From Elysia chlorotica (taxonomy: Eukaryota > Mollusca > Gastropoda > Plakobranchidae): DNA of 64,000 nucleotides. This document shows positions 1 through 11,800 of the stretch, piece by piece. Both the position numbers and the translations under genes were made by a program. Each line of letters opens with the position of its first letter. Positions within the stretch are counted from its first letter, which is position 1. The notes under the pieces were generated by a model that did not search any database, was not told where the DNA came from, and saw only the letters and a program-made list of their open reading frames with translations. The stretch is taken from the NCBI GenBank assembly GCA_003991915.1, contig RQTK01001118.1:19508-83507 (forward strand). Reading direction: 5' to 3'.

Positions 1-1
1 C

Positions 2-54
<53 letters not shown>

Positions 55-182
55 TTCTGTCCCTGTCTCTATCTTCAAATATCTCTGTCTTTCTCTCTGT
101 CCCTTTTTCTCTTTCTTTCTCTCTCTCTCTCTCTCCCCCTCTCTCCCCTCTCTCTCCTTTCCTTGTCTATCTATCTATCTTC

Positions 183-270
<88 letters not shown>

Positions 271-637
271 GTTATTTTTTTTTTATTATTATCATTATTA
301 ATTTATAACATTTTTATTTTTGTTATTATTATGTTTGTTGTCGCTGTCGCCTTTGTTGTTGCTGTTTTTGTTGTTGTCGCCGTTGCTGTCGGTAATTGCT
401 GTATATCTTATATCTTTGCTTTTATTTTATCATGATGATGTGGTGTTCAATAGTGATTAAATTCAAAATAAAATCTAAAAAAATAAGGTGAAATAAATAA
501 GAATAGAAAAAATGTTCATGTTCGAAATAATTAAGTTATATTGGAAATAAAATAGCGAATAGAAGGGAAAAAAAGAAGTCCCAATAACGATAACCTAGTA
601 AACAATAGTTTACTTCCTTATTGTCATTGCTGTGAAA
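1..637. repeat. Microsatellite cluster and 5' flank of FLII
   Basis: Opens with (CTGT)n at 1-48, a CT-rich stretch to about 165, (ATCT)n to about 235 and (ATT)n to about 270, then AT-rich DNA. The apparent ORF at 49-435 is translated simple repeat and is not a gene. About 40 nt before the FLII ATG, AGTAAAC at 597-603 and GTTTACT at 608-614 form a short hairpin. No TATA box could be assigned. Confidence 0.85.
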
Positions 638-2816
638 ATGGCTTCGACTGGAGTTTTGCCATTCGTCCGAGGGATTGATTTAACAAAAAATGATTTCTCA
701 GTAAGTTGTGTCTAAAAGTCGATATTTCAAATGAATATTTGATCAATATACGTTTAGATTGTTGTCCTTGCCGTATAATATTTACAGAAATTAAACTTTA
801 CTCAAGTACTGTCCAATCTGGCGGAGATATAAAAATCTAGTCTAGATCTAAATCTAGATTCTAGATTCTAGATCTAGAATCTAGATTCTACAAGATCTAG
901 ACTCTGATTTAGAATATCTAAATCTAGCGTTGTATTCCATTTTTGCTTAGACAGCCTCTAGACCCCTACGAAGTAGATCTATTTGCTATAGTGTATCTGT
1001 CTAAACCTTGTGCATAAACGATGTGTATCGTGATTATAATTTTACTTTAAAAAATTACCCCTTTTTAAATTAGGTCTACTCTACTGTTTTAAATTGTTCC
1101 CTGACTTTTTTTTCTGAATAAATGGATGTTGCCTACAAAAGAAGATCTAGTCTAGATTTAGTCAACGAATGAGCCAGCGGTAGGGAATCTAGGCAACAGT
1201 GCAAAGCAGCTGTGATTTTAAAGTTATTTATAAGCAGTAGGCTAAATAATACTCCTGTAAACCTAGGAAATATAAAGTAGATAGCTTAAGTTTTATAAAT
1301 TCAACAGTCAGACCAACGATTTCAATTTGAAAAAAAAATGATCTTAGAACTAAACATAAAGGATTTATAATCTAGTGCTTAGGCTTAGATCTAGGCCTAT
1401 ATATATGTGGCAAAATTTGGTCAAGCGCACAATACTGTGCGCACACCAAAATCTAGTCGAAACTCCGTACATAGGGCCTAGATACAATTTTATAAAAAGG
1501 CAGAAACAATAATAGGCATAGATTGTGCAAATATAGACACTCCCACCAAATATGTAGTTAGTGTAGACCTACATCTCTAGATCAGACCCAATGCAGTTAG
1601 TGTAGGCCTACCATGGATTAGATCTAGGAATACCTCTGAGTTCAAATTAAAAATTTCTGGGGCTTGGTAATTATGAAATCGATTAATTTGTTGGCCTATG
1701 GTCAAAACCATATTTTAGACATGGTCAAAATGCTAATCACCTGATGATGGCTTCAAATAGATTTCTAAATAACATTATATACTAGAATCCGATATTTAGT
1801 TGCTTAGTCAGATGGATCAAATATATCTAGATCTATCTGCACTACTACAGGGGTCTATAGATTAATCTTTAATGGAGTTTTAAACCTTAGATTACCACAT
1901 TTTTTACACTTGCAGTCTACTTATACATGCTATCTTTACTTACAAGATCTGTAAGTGAATAGTTATTTTGTTTTGTTTAATTAAATAGAATCTACAGCTG
2001 TGTCTGTAGGAGATAGTGTTTCTGTCTTGAGGTATTCTTAGAGTTTTGACTGTTCAATAAACCATATACACAGCAATAATTCTTTTTGACACTAGTCTAA
2101 ACTTAGTCTTGGGAACCTTTAAAGAAGAAATCTTTACTTAATAAGAGTTTGATAGACTGTAAAAAAATAAACACTGAAGTATAATCTATAATTAGGGAGT
2201 GTTATATAAATACCAAAATTGGACAGAAACACAAAACATTGAGGCAGAAACAGTATATACTTCTCAAATCTACACAGCTAAAGTACAATCTAGCTCATGC
2301 ACATACATTTTGTTGTGTTTTAGATCTAAATTTATAAAGCACATAATACCATTTTTTTAATTTTCAACATATTAAATATATTTTATTATTCACTTTCTGG
2401 ACTGCGTTTTAATTGAAAACCTAGACATCGTTCAAAATATAAATGCCTTTTGGATCTTTCCAGTGAAATCATGCATCGAGTATAAGACATTGTTTCTGTT
2501 AAATCTCCTCTCTCCCTAATTAACATCACAGTCCCTTAGCTCGAGCGAGGAAAAAAAAACTTTCTTTATGTGAAAAAAATCTAGAACTAAGCTTAGTAAG
2601 AGATATGGGGAGGTAGCTTTAAGTGCAGTTGCACCGAAAATTTGGAATAGTCTATCACAACACTTGAGAGACACTGGCTCACAGGGGACGTATGAATTAA
2701 TTCTTTTTCTTTGTAATGCTATGACGTGTATGCTCTGTGCTTTTTGTCATATATTTAAAAAAAAAAGAGATTTTAATGTGTAAAAAGCGTCATGGGCGGA
2801 GTTTATTGGATAAACT

Positions 2817-2861
<45 letters not shown>

Positions 2862-5800
2862 TATTATTATTATTATTCGCAAAATTAAAAAAAAAAAGTT
2901 TTATCCATGCTTTACATATATGTGTTGTAGTCTACAGAAAACATGTCAACAATTTAGATATACCTAATTTTGAAATCAATTCTCAATCTCAACTGCAGGG
3001 ATATTTTCCAGATCATGTCCAAGACATGACTGGATTGAGATGGCTTAGAATCAGCCATAGCAGCTTGAAAAAAATACCTGCAGAGATTGGTGCCCTGAAT
3101 AAACTGGTAATTTTTTATATTTTTTAAATTAAAGATTTAAGTGATTATATTATTTAGTAAATTGTAAATTTAAAATTAAAATGCGGTGCAGAATTGTAAA
3201 AAATAAGTTATGAAACTTCAACTTTCTATAGCCTGTTTAAAAAAGCTTAAAACATTTGTTTTCCTATTTAATATCTTTATACTAGGGTTATTTCTTTTCA
3301 TTAGCAGTTCTACATAAACTGAACATTTGTTCCAATTTCGCTTTAAGGAGGATCTTGTCATGGTGCATAATGAAGTGGAGTCACTTGGAGACAACTTGCC
3401 CAATCTTCCTGCCTTACACAGTATCAATTGTCGCTATAACAAACTTACAGATGCTGGTGTGCCAAAGAAAATTTTCACTGGAAATGATCTGTCAATTGTG
3501 GTAAAGTGCTTAGTTTAATTGTTAACAAAGTAAAATATGCATGGATTTGAAAACATCAATATTCTTTCATCGATATGAGGAGCAAACATTCTATTATTTT
3601 CTATGTGAAATGTCATGGCCAATAGCTGCATATTTAATGTTGCGAGATTCATTAGACTTATAAAACAATAGAAAATCAATCAACTGAAGGACTAAGACAT
3701 TAAATACTAATGCATTGGTGCTGTGTGAATTGCAAACCTAGAAATGCTCTTGTTAAGGAATTTGAAAATCAAGACTTGTTAACTTCATATGGAAATCAAA
3801 ATTAATTAAAAACGGAAATTGTTTTGAAAAGACTTGTAAATTCAAATTATGATGTTTTATCATTGCTCACAAACTATGGCTCTAAAAGTTATAACTTGGA
3901 ATTCTTGTAAAAATATACATTGGTGTATTTTTTGTTTGTGTCCTATCTTCCCTCAGGACCTTAGTCATAACAAACTCACCGAGGTTCCACCAGAATTAGA
4001 GAACTCCAAATCTGTCTTGGTCCTCAACTTAAGTCACAATCAGTGAGTACATTGTATTTCATGTAAATATCAATGGTTTGAATACCTTGTTTGATTTAGC
4101 AACAATAACCTTTTGAGGTGATAGAATGACTTTGATTTTATATAATATTTCTGTTATTTAAAGGTTTTATTTATAGAATATTTGGTAATTAGGGATAAAG
4201 ATATTGTAAAAAAAATAGCCAATCAATTAACTCTTTAAACCCGAGCGGCCGTAGTGCGCGGCTAGTAAAATTACAAAGTATGGCGGAAAACAAAACAAAA
4301 TTATCCTCTTTACATTCTACATTTTATAGATCTATCTAAAACCTTCATTCAAAACATGGAATGGGCATGCGGTCTAAAGAGTTGATTTGAATTTTGTTTA
4401 AACTTCTTACAAAAATTTTATTCAATGTAAAAGTTTGTAGTGCCATGCTCATATAGCTTTGAAACGTAACATAAGCTTTAGAGAAAAGTTTTTAATAAAG
4501 GACTCTTTGAATCTCTTTCCTGTAATGTTTTCTTTCAGTGCCTATACCATATGGTTCTGTAAAACAGAAACATTTAAAGTCCAAGATGCATGTCATTTGC
4601 AATGATAGAATCTATCAAATACCTGAGATGCATGAGCTCTTGTCTATCAAGAAGTATGAGTTTTTGTATTTTTTCTGAATTTCTCCATAGAATTGAAATG
4701 ATTCCAAACCAGCTGTTCATCAACCTGACAGATTTGGTATTTGTTGATCTCAGCAACAACAATCTGGGTAAAGTGTTGACATTTATTTTCATTCTTGCAT
4801 TTTATTTAGTTTGTGATAACCATGCTACCAATCTAATTAATTTTACTATTATTATTATTATTATTATTATTGTTGTTGTTGTTATTATTATTATGATAAA
4901 TCTTCCAAAAATAGACATTTCTAATTTTTAAAAATCTTTTCTCTTCTAAATAGTATAACTTGATTGTGAAGCTTACACAAAAATAAGTTTGTGCCATAAA
5001 AGTATAGCATGTATAAAAGGTTAGAATTTTTTTTCCTTCAGAAACACTTCCTCCTCAAATGAGGCGCCTGACGAGCCTTCAAACTCTGATCCTTGACAAC
5101 AATCCCCTCATCCATGCGCAGCTTAGGTAAAGATATCTTGTACTCTTTTTTCAATATCTCAACCAGGGCATTAGATATGTTAGGTTACTTATAATACTCT
5201 TTAGATTTTGTTAATCTTCCTATGAAGAAGACAAATTTTTCCAAGGCGCTATGCTATTTCTTATATTGTAAAATGCATTGATAACAGAAATCATTGTATT
5301 TTCTTTATCATAGGTTTTGTTTCCAATGAGATACATGTATGCCAACCATAAGTCTCATACGCTATATGTGTTTTTTTTGTAGAACAGTTTTTAGTTTCTT
5401 AAGATTTCATACATAGCTTTTCTGGGGGTGCGGTAACCCTGGGGTAAAACAATGGCATTCAACACGTAAGATCTGTGGTTGGAACCCCTGCTGTGGCGAC
5501 TTTGTCCCCTACAGGTTGGGTCATTGTCAGTTTTATGTGACCAGCTGAGACAGAGTTATGGTATCCCGCACTGTCTCTGTGTGTCAGCACATACATTTGT
5601 CATTTGGCGCTTGTCCATAATATAGCATATGCAGTCTTCCAATCGATGCTAAGGAACATCAAACATCCCTTTTCTCTACCATTTTCATTGAACTTGTTAT
5701 TTTATGTTTTGCAGGCAGCTTCCTGTACTCACAGCTCTTCAGACCCTGAGAATGAAAAATACACAAAGAACACTCATCAACTTCCCAACAGGATTGGACA

Positions 5801-8800
5801 CATTGACAAATCTTCAAGGTATTGAGTAGTTTTGAATACATTTAATTCAACCAATTGGTAAACTTTTGTGAATGAATTGTTTTTGCAGGAGAGATATTTC
5901 AAAGGTAAATAAAAATATATATACATGTGAGTCATATCAGACTTACTCAGAAAATCACCATGAAATCGTAGATTTATTATAATGTCCTTGATTCATTGCT
6001 AAAATAATCAAAAACTTCACTTCATGAAATAGTGTTGTGAAAATTTGTTTAGATATTTTAGAAATCGAAAGCAAAATGTGGAAACCACAAGAATAATGAA
6101 GTGGAAGGTCTTTTGAGACCAGGGTGGGTATAGAAAGGGTTATTACTTCAAATATACCTGCATTGTTTGTAGTCTTCAATCAAAGCATTTTTCCTTTAAT
6201 GATTTGATGGAACAATGACTAAATCTGGGAATAATACAGATCACAAATTACTTTAGTTTACCTTTGTCACCTTTTATTATTTATAACATGGTGTTACAAA
6301 GTTTCCTTTTTCTTTCCTTTCTGTCTCACTACTTTTTAGACGTGGACCTCTCTCACAATAATTTGCCTCGAGTGCCTGAGGCTCTGTACAAGTTGGACTC
6401 TCTCAAAAGACTCAACCTCAGTAACAATGAAATTACTGAACTCTCTCTCATGATAGGTATGGAAACAATTTCATGAATTAAAAAATGTAATTCATTTTAG
6501 TTGTTTTTTTTATCAGTATTAATGAAACATTTTTATATTTTGTTTTAAGAATAAGTGTGGCGCTGAATATTCATTATTCATAATTTTTAAGAAATTAAAA
6601 CTTTTTAAAGTGTAAATGATGCCTTTTCTCTGTAGATCTTGGTGAGATGAAAAAGGAATTTCAAAAGCTTCTTTCCTCTTTCAGATATTTGGACGAAGGT
6701 GGAGACTCTCAACCTTTCTCGCAACAAACTTAAGGCTATTCCAGTAAGTTTTTCTTTCAATGACAGTGAAGTATGTAGAAAGATTTGGGCAAAATATGTA
6801 AACAATCATTGAATAAATCGAAGTAGGGTTAATAGTTGCTTATGTTCTTGTTCTTTTTTAAACGGTTTTCATAAAAAGCTTTTTTTTTTAATGTCTTAAA
6901 TAAAAAAATCTCATTTTTTAAGCTGTAATATTTTGTATTTTCCATCCAGACATCACTTCACAAACTTGCTTCTTTGAAGAAACTATACTTGAATGGCAAC
7001 CAGTTAGATTTTGAAGGTATCCCTGCAAACATTGGAAAACTTCACAACCTTGAGGTCTTTAGTGCTGCAAAGAACAACCTGGAAATGATTCCAGAGGGTT
7101 TAGGAAGGTAATGCTGATTTCTGTGTAAAACGCCTTTTCCAGGGAATTCTTTCTGATCCAACATCTCTTCATGAATGCTAGGAAAACGAAAAGAATTTTC
7201 CTTTTTTCATTTCAAGGCCAAGCAATTAATTTAAACTTTTTCTGACCCAATGTCCAACATGATCTTTTCCCCATGAAAATTTTAGTTGGATCCGTATACA
7301 GTAGCCTTTAAAGAGACAAAAAAAAGTCAGACCTTTTCTTTTTGTTTCGGAGACCTTTTTTTATCGGGGAACATTAGAAGTTACCATTTTCTTTTCTGCA
7401 TTTGAGGCGACACTTAGTGTGAACTAAATAGTTTTCTAACAGTTACAATTTTCTGTCAATCATTCAACTAAACAAAAGAAGAACAAATAAAATGTAGGAA
7501 TAAATGAATTGTGTAGGAATAAATGAATTGTTATATAGATAAGAGATGTTTCTTTTTGTTTTTGCACTTGTCATTTTTTTTTCTCTCTTGCTTGCAGATG
7601 TGGAAAGTTAAAGAAGCTTTCTGGGTTGGCTCTCACGTCCAATGTCTGGCGCAGGGGATAGAGAGGTATAGACAAAATGATAAAGAGGCACAGAGAGCTT
7701 GGGGAATGGTGGGCTTCAGACAGATTTAAGAGATATGCCCCTCTTTTGTTATTTAATGTCAAATCATCCCAACAAATCTTGATGCATTTCCAACATTTCC
7801 TATATGATGAAAGTGGTTAGGGAACAGTAGTAAAAAAGGAACCTCATAGTCATAAACATAAAGAATAAAGATTACACTTAAAGCTTTATTATTTTGTATA
7901 TTGCACATTAAAGTTTAAAGAAACGTGAATTGGGCACATAATAAAGGATATTAAAACATTGACCAAGAGCTGCCGATGAACTGAAAGGAAGATTTGCTGA
8001 CCTCAAGATCTGGCAATAGATGCAGGATGTCTGGAAGGGTGATGAGTCTGTTTTCATTCAGGATAAGCTTCTTTAACTTTCCACATCTGGTATTATCGAG
8101 ATTGGGTTAGTCAACAACGTCAATGATATTGATCGTTCCGTTATCGTTTATGATACATCCATAGTACCCATGATCTCTCTATCTTCACATTTATTATACT
8201 GCTATACTCATCATCATCATCCGAGTGCCTTCTCCTTGCGAAGGTTGGCTGCAATGGTTCTCCATTGACATCTGTCCTGCGCAAGTCGTTGGCACTGCAC
8301 CAGCGAGTAGCACGTCCATTCTGCGATGTTGTCATTCCATTTCATTCTGGGGCGTCCCCGGCCTCTGCTGCCCTCCACTTCGCCGTTATAGAGATCTCTT
8401 ATCACACTTTCATGACGCATGAGGTGTCTATAATATTGCAGCTTCCTATCTCTAATACACTGCCCTATTTCTCTTCTTATGTTCAATTTTTGTAACACTT
8501 CGTAGTTGGTCAATTTTTGTCGCCATGATATCTTCTCCATTCTCCTTAATGCATACATTTCGAAAGCTTCTATTTTGTTCATTTGTGCTTTACTAATTGA
8601 CCATGTCTTTGACCCGTATAACAGGGTGGACCAGACAAACGTTTTGAGTAGTTGAAGCTTTGTCTTCATGCTGATGGAATTTGATGTAAAGGTATTCAAT
8701 AGGCTGTTGAAACTGGTTTTTGCAATTCCGATTCTGCGTTTAATGTCTTGGTCTGCTCTATTGTCATCACTGATCAATTGACCGAAGTAAATGAATGTGC

Positions 8801-11800
8801 TGACCTATTCCAGCACAGTGTTACCAATGCTGATATTGATCTTTGGTGTTATACTACATACATTTTATTAGGCTAAACAAGTTTCTCTTTTACTGACACT
8901 GTTGACTTCTAATGCAGATGAGAATCTATCATCAATGCATTTGTTACAGTACTTATAACACTTCAGTTTTGTTTTTTAGACCAATCTAAAACCTCAAGTA
9001 ATTCAGAGGTTAATGGGGCTCATCAATTTGTTATTCTTTGGACGAAAAAGGTCTGATAATTTTTACCACTATTACTCAAAATATTCACTAGAGGGCTATT
9101 TTGGACTCAGTTTCTCAAAATTTTCCAGGGGAGCATCCCCCCGACCCTCTTAGAAAAACTTGCGTCTGTCACTTTGTCAAGGGGCACTTACAGGTCTGTT
9201 TTTCAAATAATCTGAGATCAGGTCTATGTTTTTTCAATTGTGATAAATGTTATACATATTTATTTGCAAAAGTATGACTCTTTCCAATGTGAGAGAGAGT
9301 TCAGGGTTATAAATCAATGTTGTGATAAGGAATTTTTTGTATTATTACTAATTCTGTTTACCTGAAAAGTAATAAATATGGGCTGAGCAACAAGGCATAC
9401 ATTTTTTTTCTCTTGCTTTCAGATGTGGAAAGTTAAAGAAGCTTATCCTGAATGAAAACAGACTCATCACCCTTCCGGACATCCTGCATCTATTGCCAGA
9501 TCTGGAGGTCAGCAAATCTTTATTTCAGTTCATGGGCAGCTCTTGGTCGATGTTTTAATATCCTTTATTATGTGCCCAATTCATGTTTCTTTAAACTTTA
9601 ATGTGCAATATACAAAATAATAAAGCTTTAAGTGTATTCTTTATTCTTTATGTTTATGAGGTTCCTTTTTTACTACTGTTCCCTAACCACTTTCATCATA
9701 TAGGAAATGTTGGAGATGCATCAAGATTTGTTGGGATAATTTGACATTAAATAACAAAAAAATGGGCATACATCTTTTAAATCTGTCTGAAGCCCACCAT
9801 TCCCCAAGCTCTTATTTACTTACTTACTGCCCTTTTTGCCGTTGGCAATTAGGGCAGCATTCCCCAAGCTCTCTGTGCCTCTTTATCATTTTGTCTATAC
9901 CTCTCTATCCTCTGCGCCAGACATTGGACGTGAGAGCCAACCCAGACTTGGTTATGCCTCCCAAGCCTCAGGAAGCCAAAACTACGAGCCAGTACTACAA
10001 CATTGACTTCTCCCTCAACACCCAGCTAAGGCTTGCTGGGGCTCAGCCCATCCCTTCGTCAGGCCAGACACCCTGTGAGTTAGAGAGGCCTCTATATAAG
10101 CATTTGTTTGTTGGCTAAGCGTCCAATTCGCCGCATAGGATCCCCCAGGGGAACCTAGGAGATGTTAAACCCGGAGAGAGGGAGAGAATTCTCTCCCTCC
10201 CTCTATAGAGAACTTAGCGTCCAACATCAGCACTAAATAAGCTATAGTGTGGACAGACCCCAAGACTAATGTGTGGCAAATTTATGTGCAGGCACACACG
10301 TGACAGTGTGGAGAGACCCAGGCCTCTGTCTCAGCTGATCACATTATACTGACACCGACCCATCAGTAGGGGGCGAAAGTGGACAAATAATTTTTTACCC
10401 TTCGTGGGTTTATAACCAGGGATCAGATTGGGAGTCCGGCACTTGAGCCAGTTCGCCCTCCTCTTCAAGGGCATAACTGACTTTTAATATATTTATAAAA
10501 TAGCTAATTGTTTATATTTGCCAAAAAAATGGAGACCTTAAAATCTTGTGCTGTATATTGTTTTGCTGTTTGTTTTTTTTGCACTGTAGATAGCTCATGA
10601 CAAAAATACCACCAAACCATATCTTTTTTACTGAGAAGATTGAAATTTTGTTGTGAAGAGGGTGGGCTGAATTTTATTTTCATAATTATTATATTAAAAG
10701 GATTTTATGGAAGAGAACAATTAAAACATGATGTTACAACAAATTTGGAGCATTCAAACAATGTATATATATATTCCTTTTTATTGTTCTTAGAAAGAAT
10801 TCTTTGCTTATTCTAAAGAATCCCTATAGGAAAATGTTTTTCTCCCTGTTATATCCAAAATAATATTTGTTTATGACAAGTCCAGACTATAAAAGTGGAA
10901 AATAATAATGTTACTTTTGACCTTTTTGTTGACAGCACCTAAGAGTGACCCTGTTGCAAGAAAGCTGAGGCTCAGGAGACGGCGAGATGGACAAGAAAGT
11001 GAAAAAGTTTTAAAGGTGAATTTTTATTTTAAATTTAACACTACCTCTTACAAATAGGAACAAAATAATATTTTATTTGTAGTGATGCTTTCAAGTTTTA
11101 CCACTACTTCTCAACTTAAAAGGATAATTCAAATGGTGTTGCACATTTTTTTTTTTTTTTTTTACTATATTTGCGTAATGAAAGTTAATTTATTTTCTAA
11201 TATTTGTATTTTTTTGTTTACTATTGTTCTTTCGTGTGTTTCAGGGAATGAGAGATGTTGCCAAAGACAAGGCAGAAGGAAGAAGTGGTAAAGACGATGA
11301 AGAAAGAGAACCTTTAAAGTAAATAACATTTTCTCAAGTTCAAACTGTTTTAGCTTGTTACCGTTTACCTCACAAAGGCAACCTGGCAGGCTATTGCTTC
11401 AGCTTATAAAATGGTACACATATCACATGCCCTGTTAGTTAATTATAAAATAAAAAAAGAGAAATGTTTTAAAAGAAAAGATCATTGCCAATTCGAGAGC
11501 TTCATAGAAACAGTTTTTAACCATTTGCTGCTGAAGCTTTAGGAGATTAAAAGTAAATTAAATTATTCCCAAGGTAACCAAAAAAAATGTTTTTTATCTG
11601 ATCATAATTTTTAATTTTTCCCAAAGATATGGCCTTTTTTAAAGATGTACAAATTATATATATATGTGGAATTTTCACTTTGTTTCAGGCCAAAACGCTG
11701 GGATGAAAACCTTCATAGACCTCAACTTGATTACAGTGAAATCTTTGATGAGGACGTTGGTCAGATTCCAGGCAAGAATTGTTTTCCCTCAATTTTTCTT

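Larger units (their letters stand above)
7108..9422 (+). other. FLII intron 10 with inverted exon copy and LINE fragment
   Basis: Contains, in order: a short direct copy of the exon 11 acceptor and exon start (7571-7619), a reverse-complement copy of exon 11, intron 11 and the start of exon 12 (7614-8089), an RTE-like LINE fragment (about 8205-8860), and unremarkable AT-rich DNA to the true exon 11. Confidence 0.85.
638..10074 (+). other. FLII: FLII exons 1-12: leucine-rich repeat region
   Basis: Residues 1 to about 416. Repeats of the LxxLxLxxNxL type run in register through exons 2-11, for example [36 protein letters not shown] and [12 protein letters not shown]. Exon 12 carries the cap region with [15 protein letters not shown]. 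In the family this half binds partners such as the LRRFIP proteins. Most exons correspond to one or two repeats, and several boundaries fall in the same place within a repeat, consistent with growth by exon duplication. Confidence 0.93.

Noticed and set aside
49-435. 128-codon ORF rich in Ser/Leu/Ile
   Set aside because: Translation of CT, ATCT and ATT microsatellites; no domain and no splice partner.
8141-8335. Second minus-strand ORF over the LINE fragment
   Set aside because: Shadow frame of the LINE ORF.
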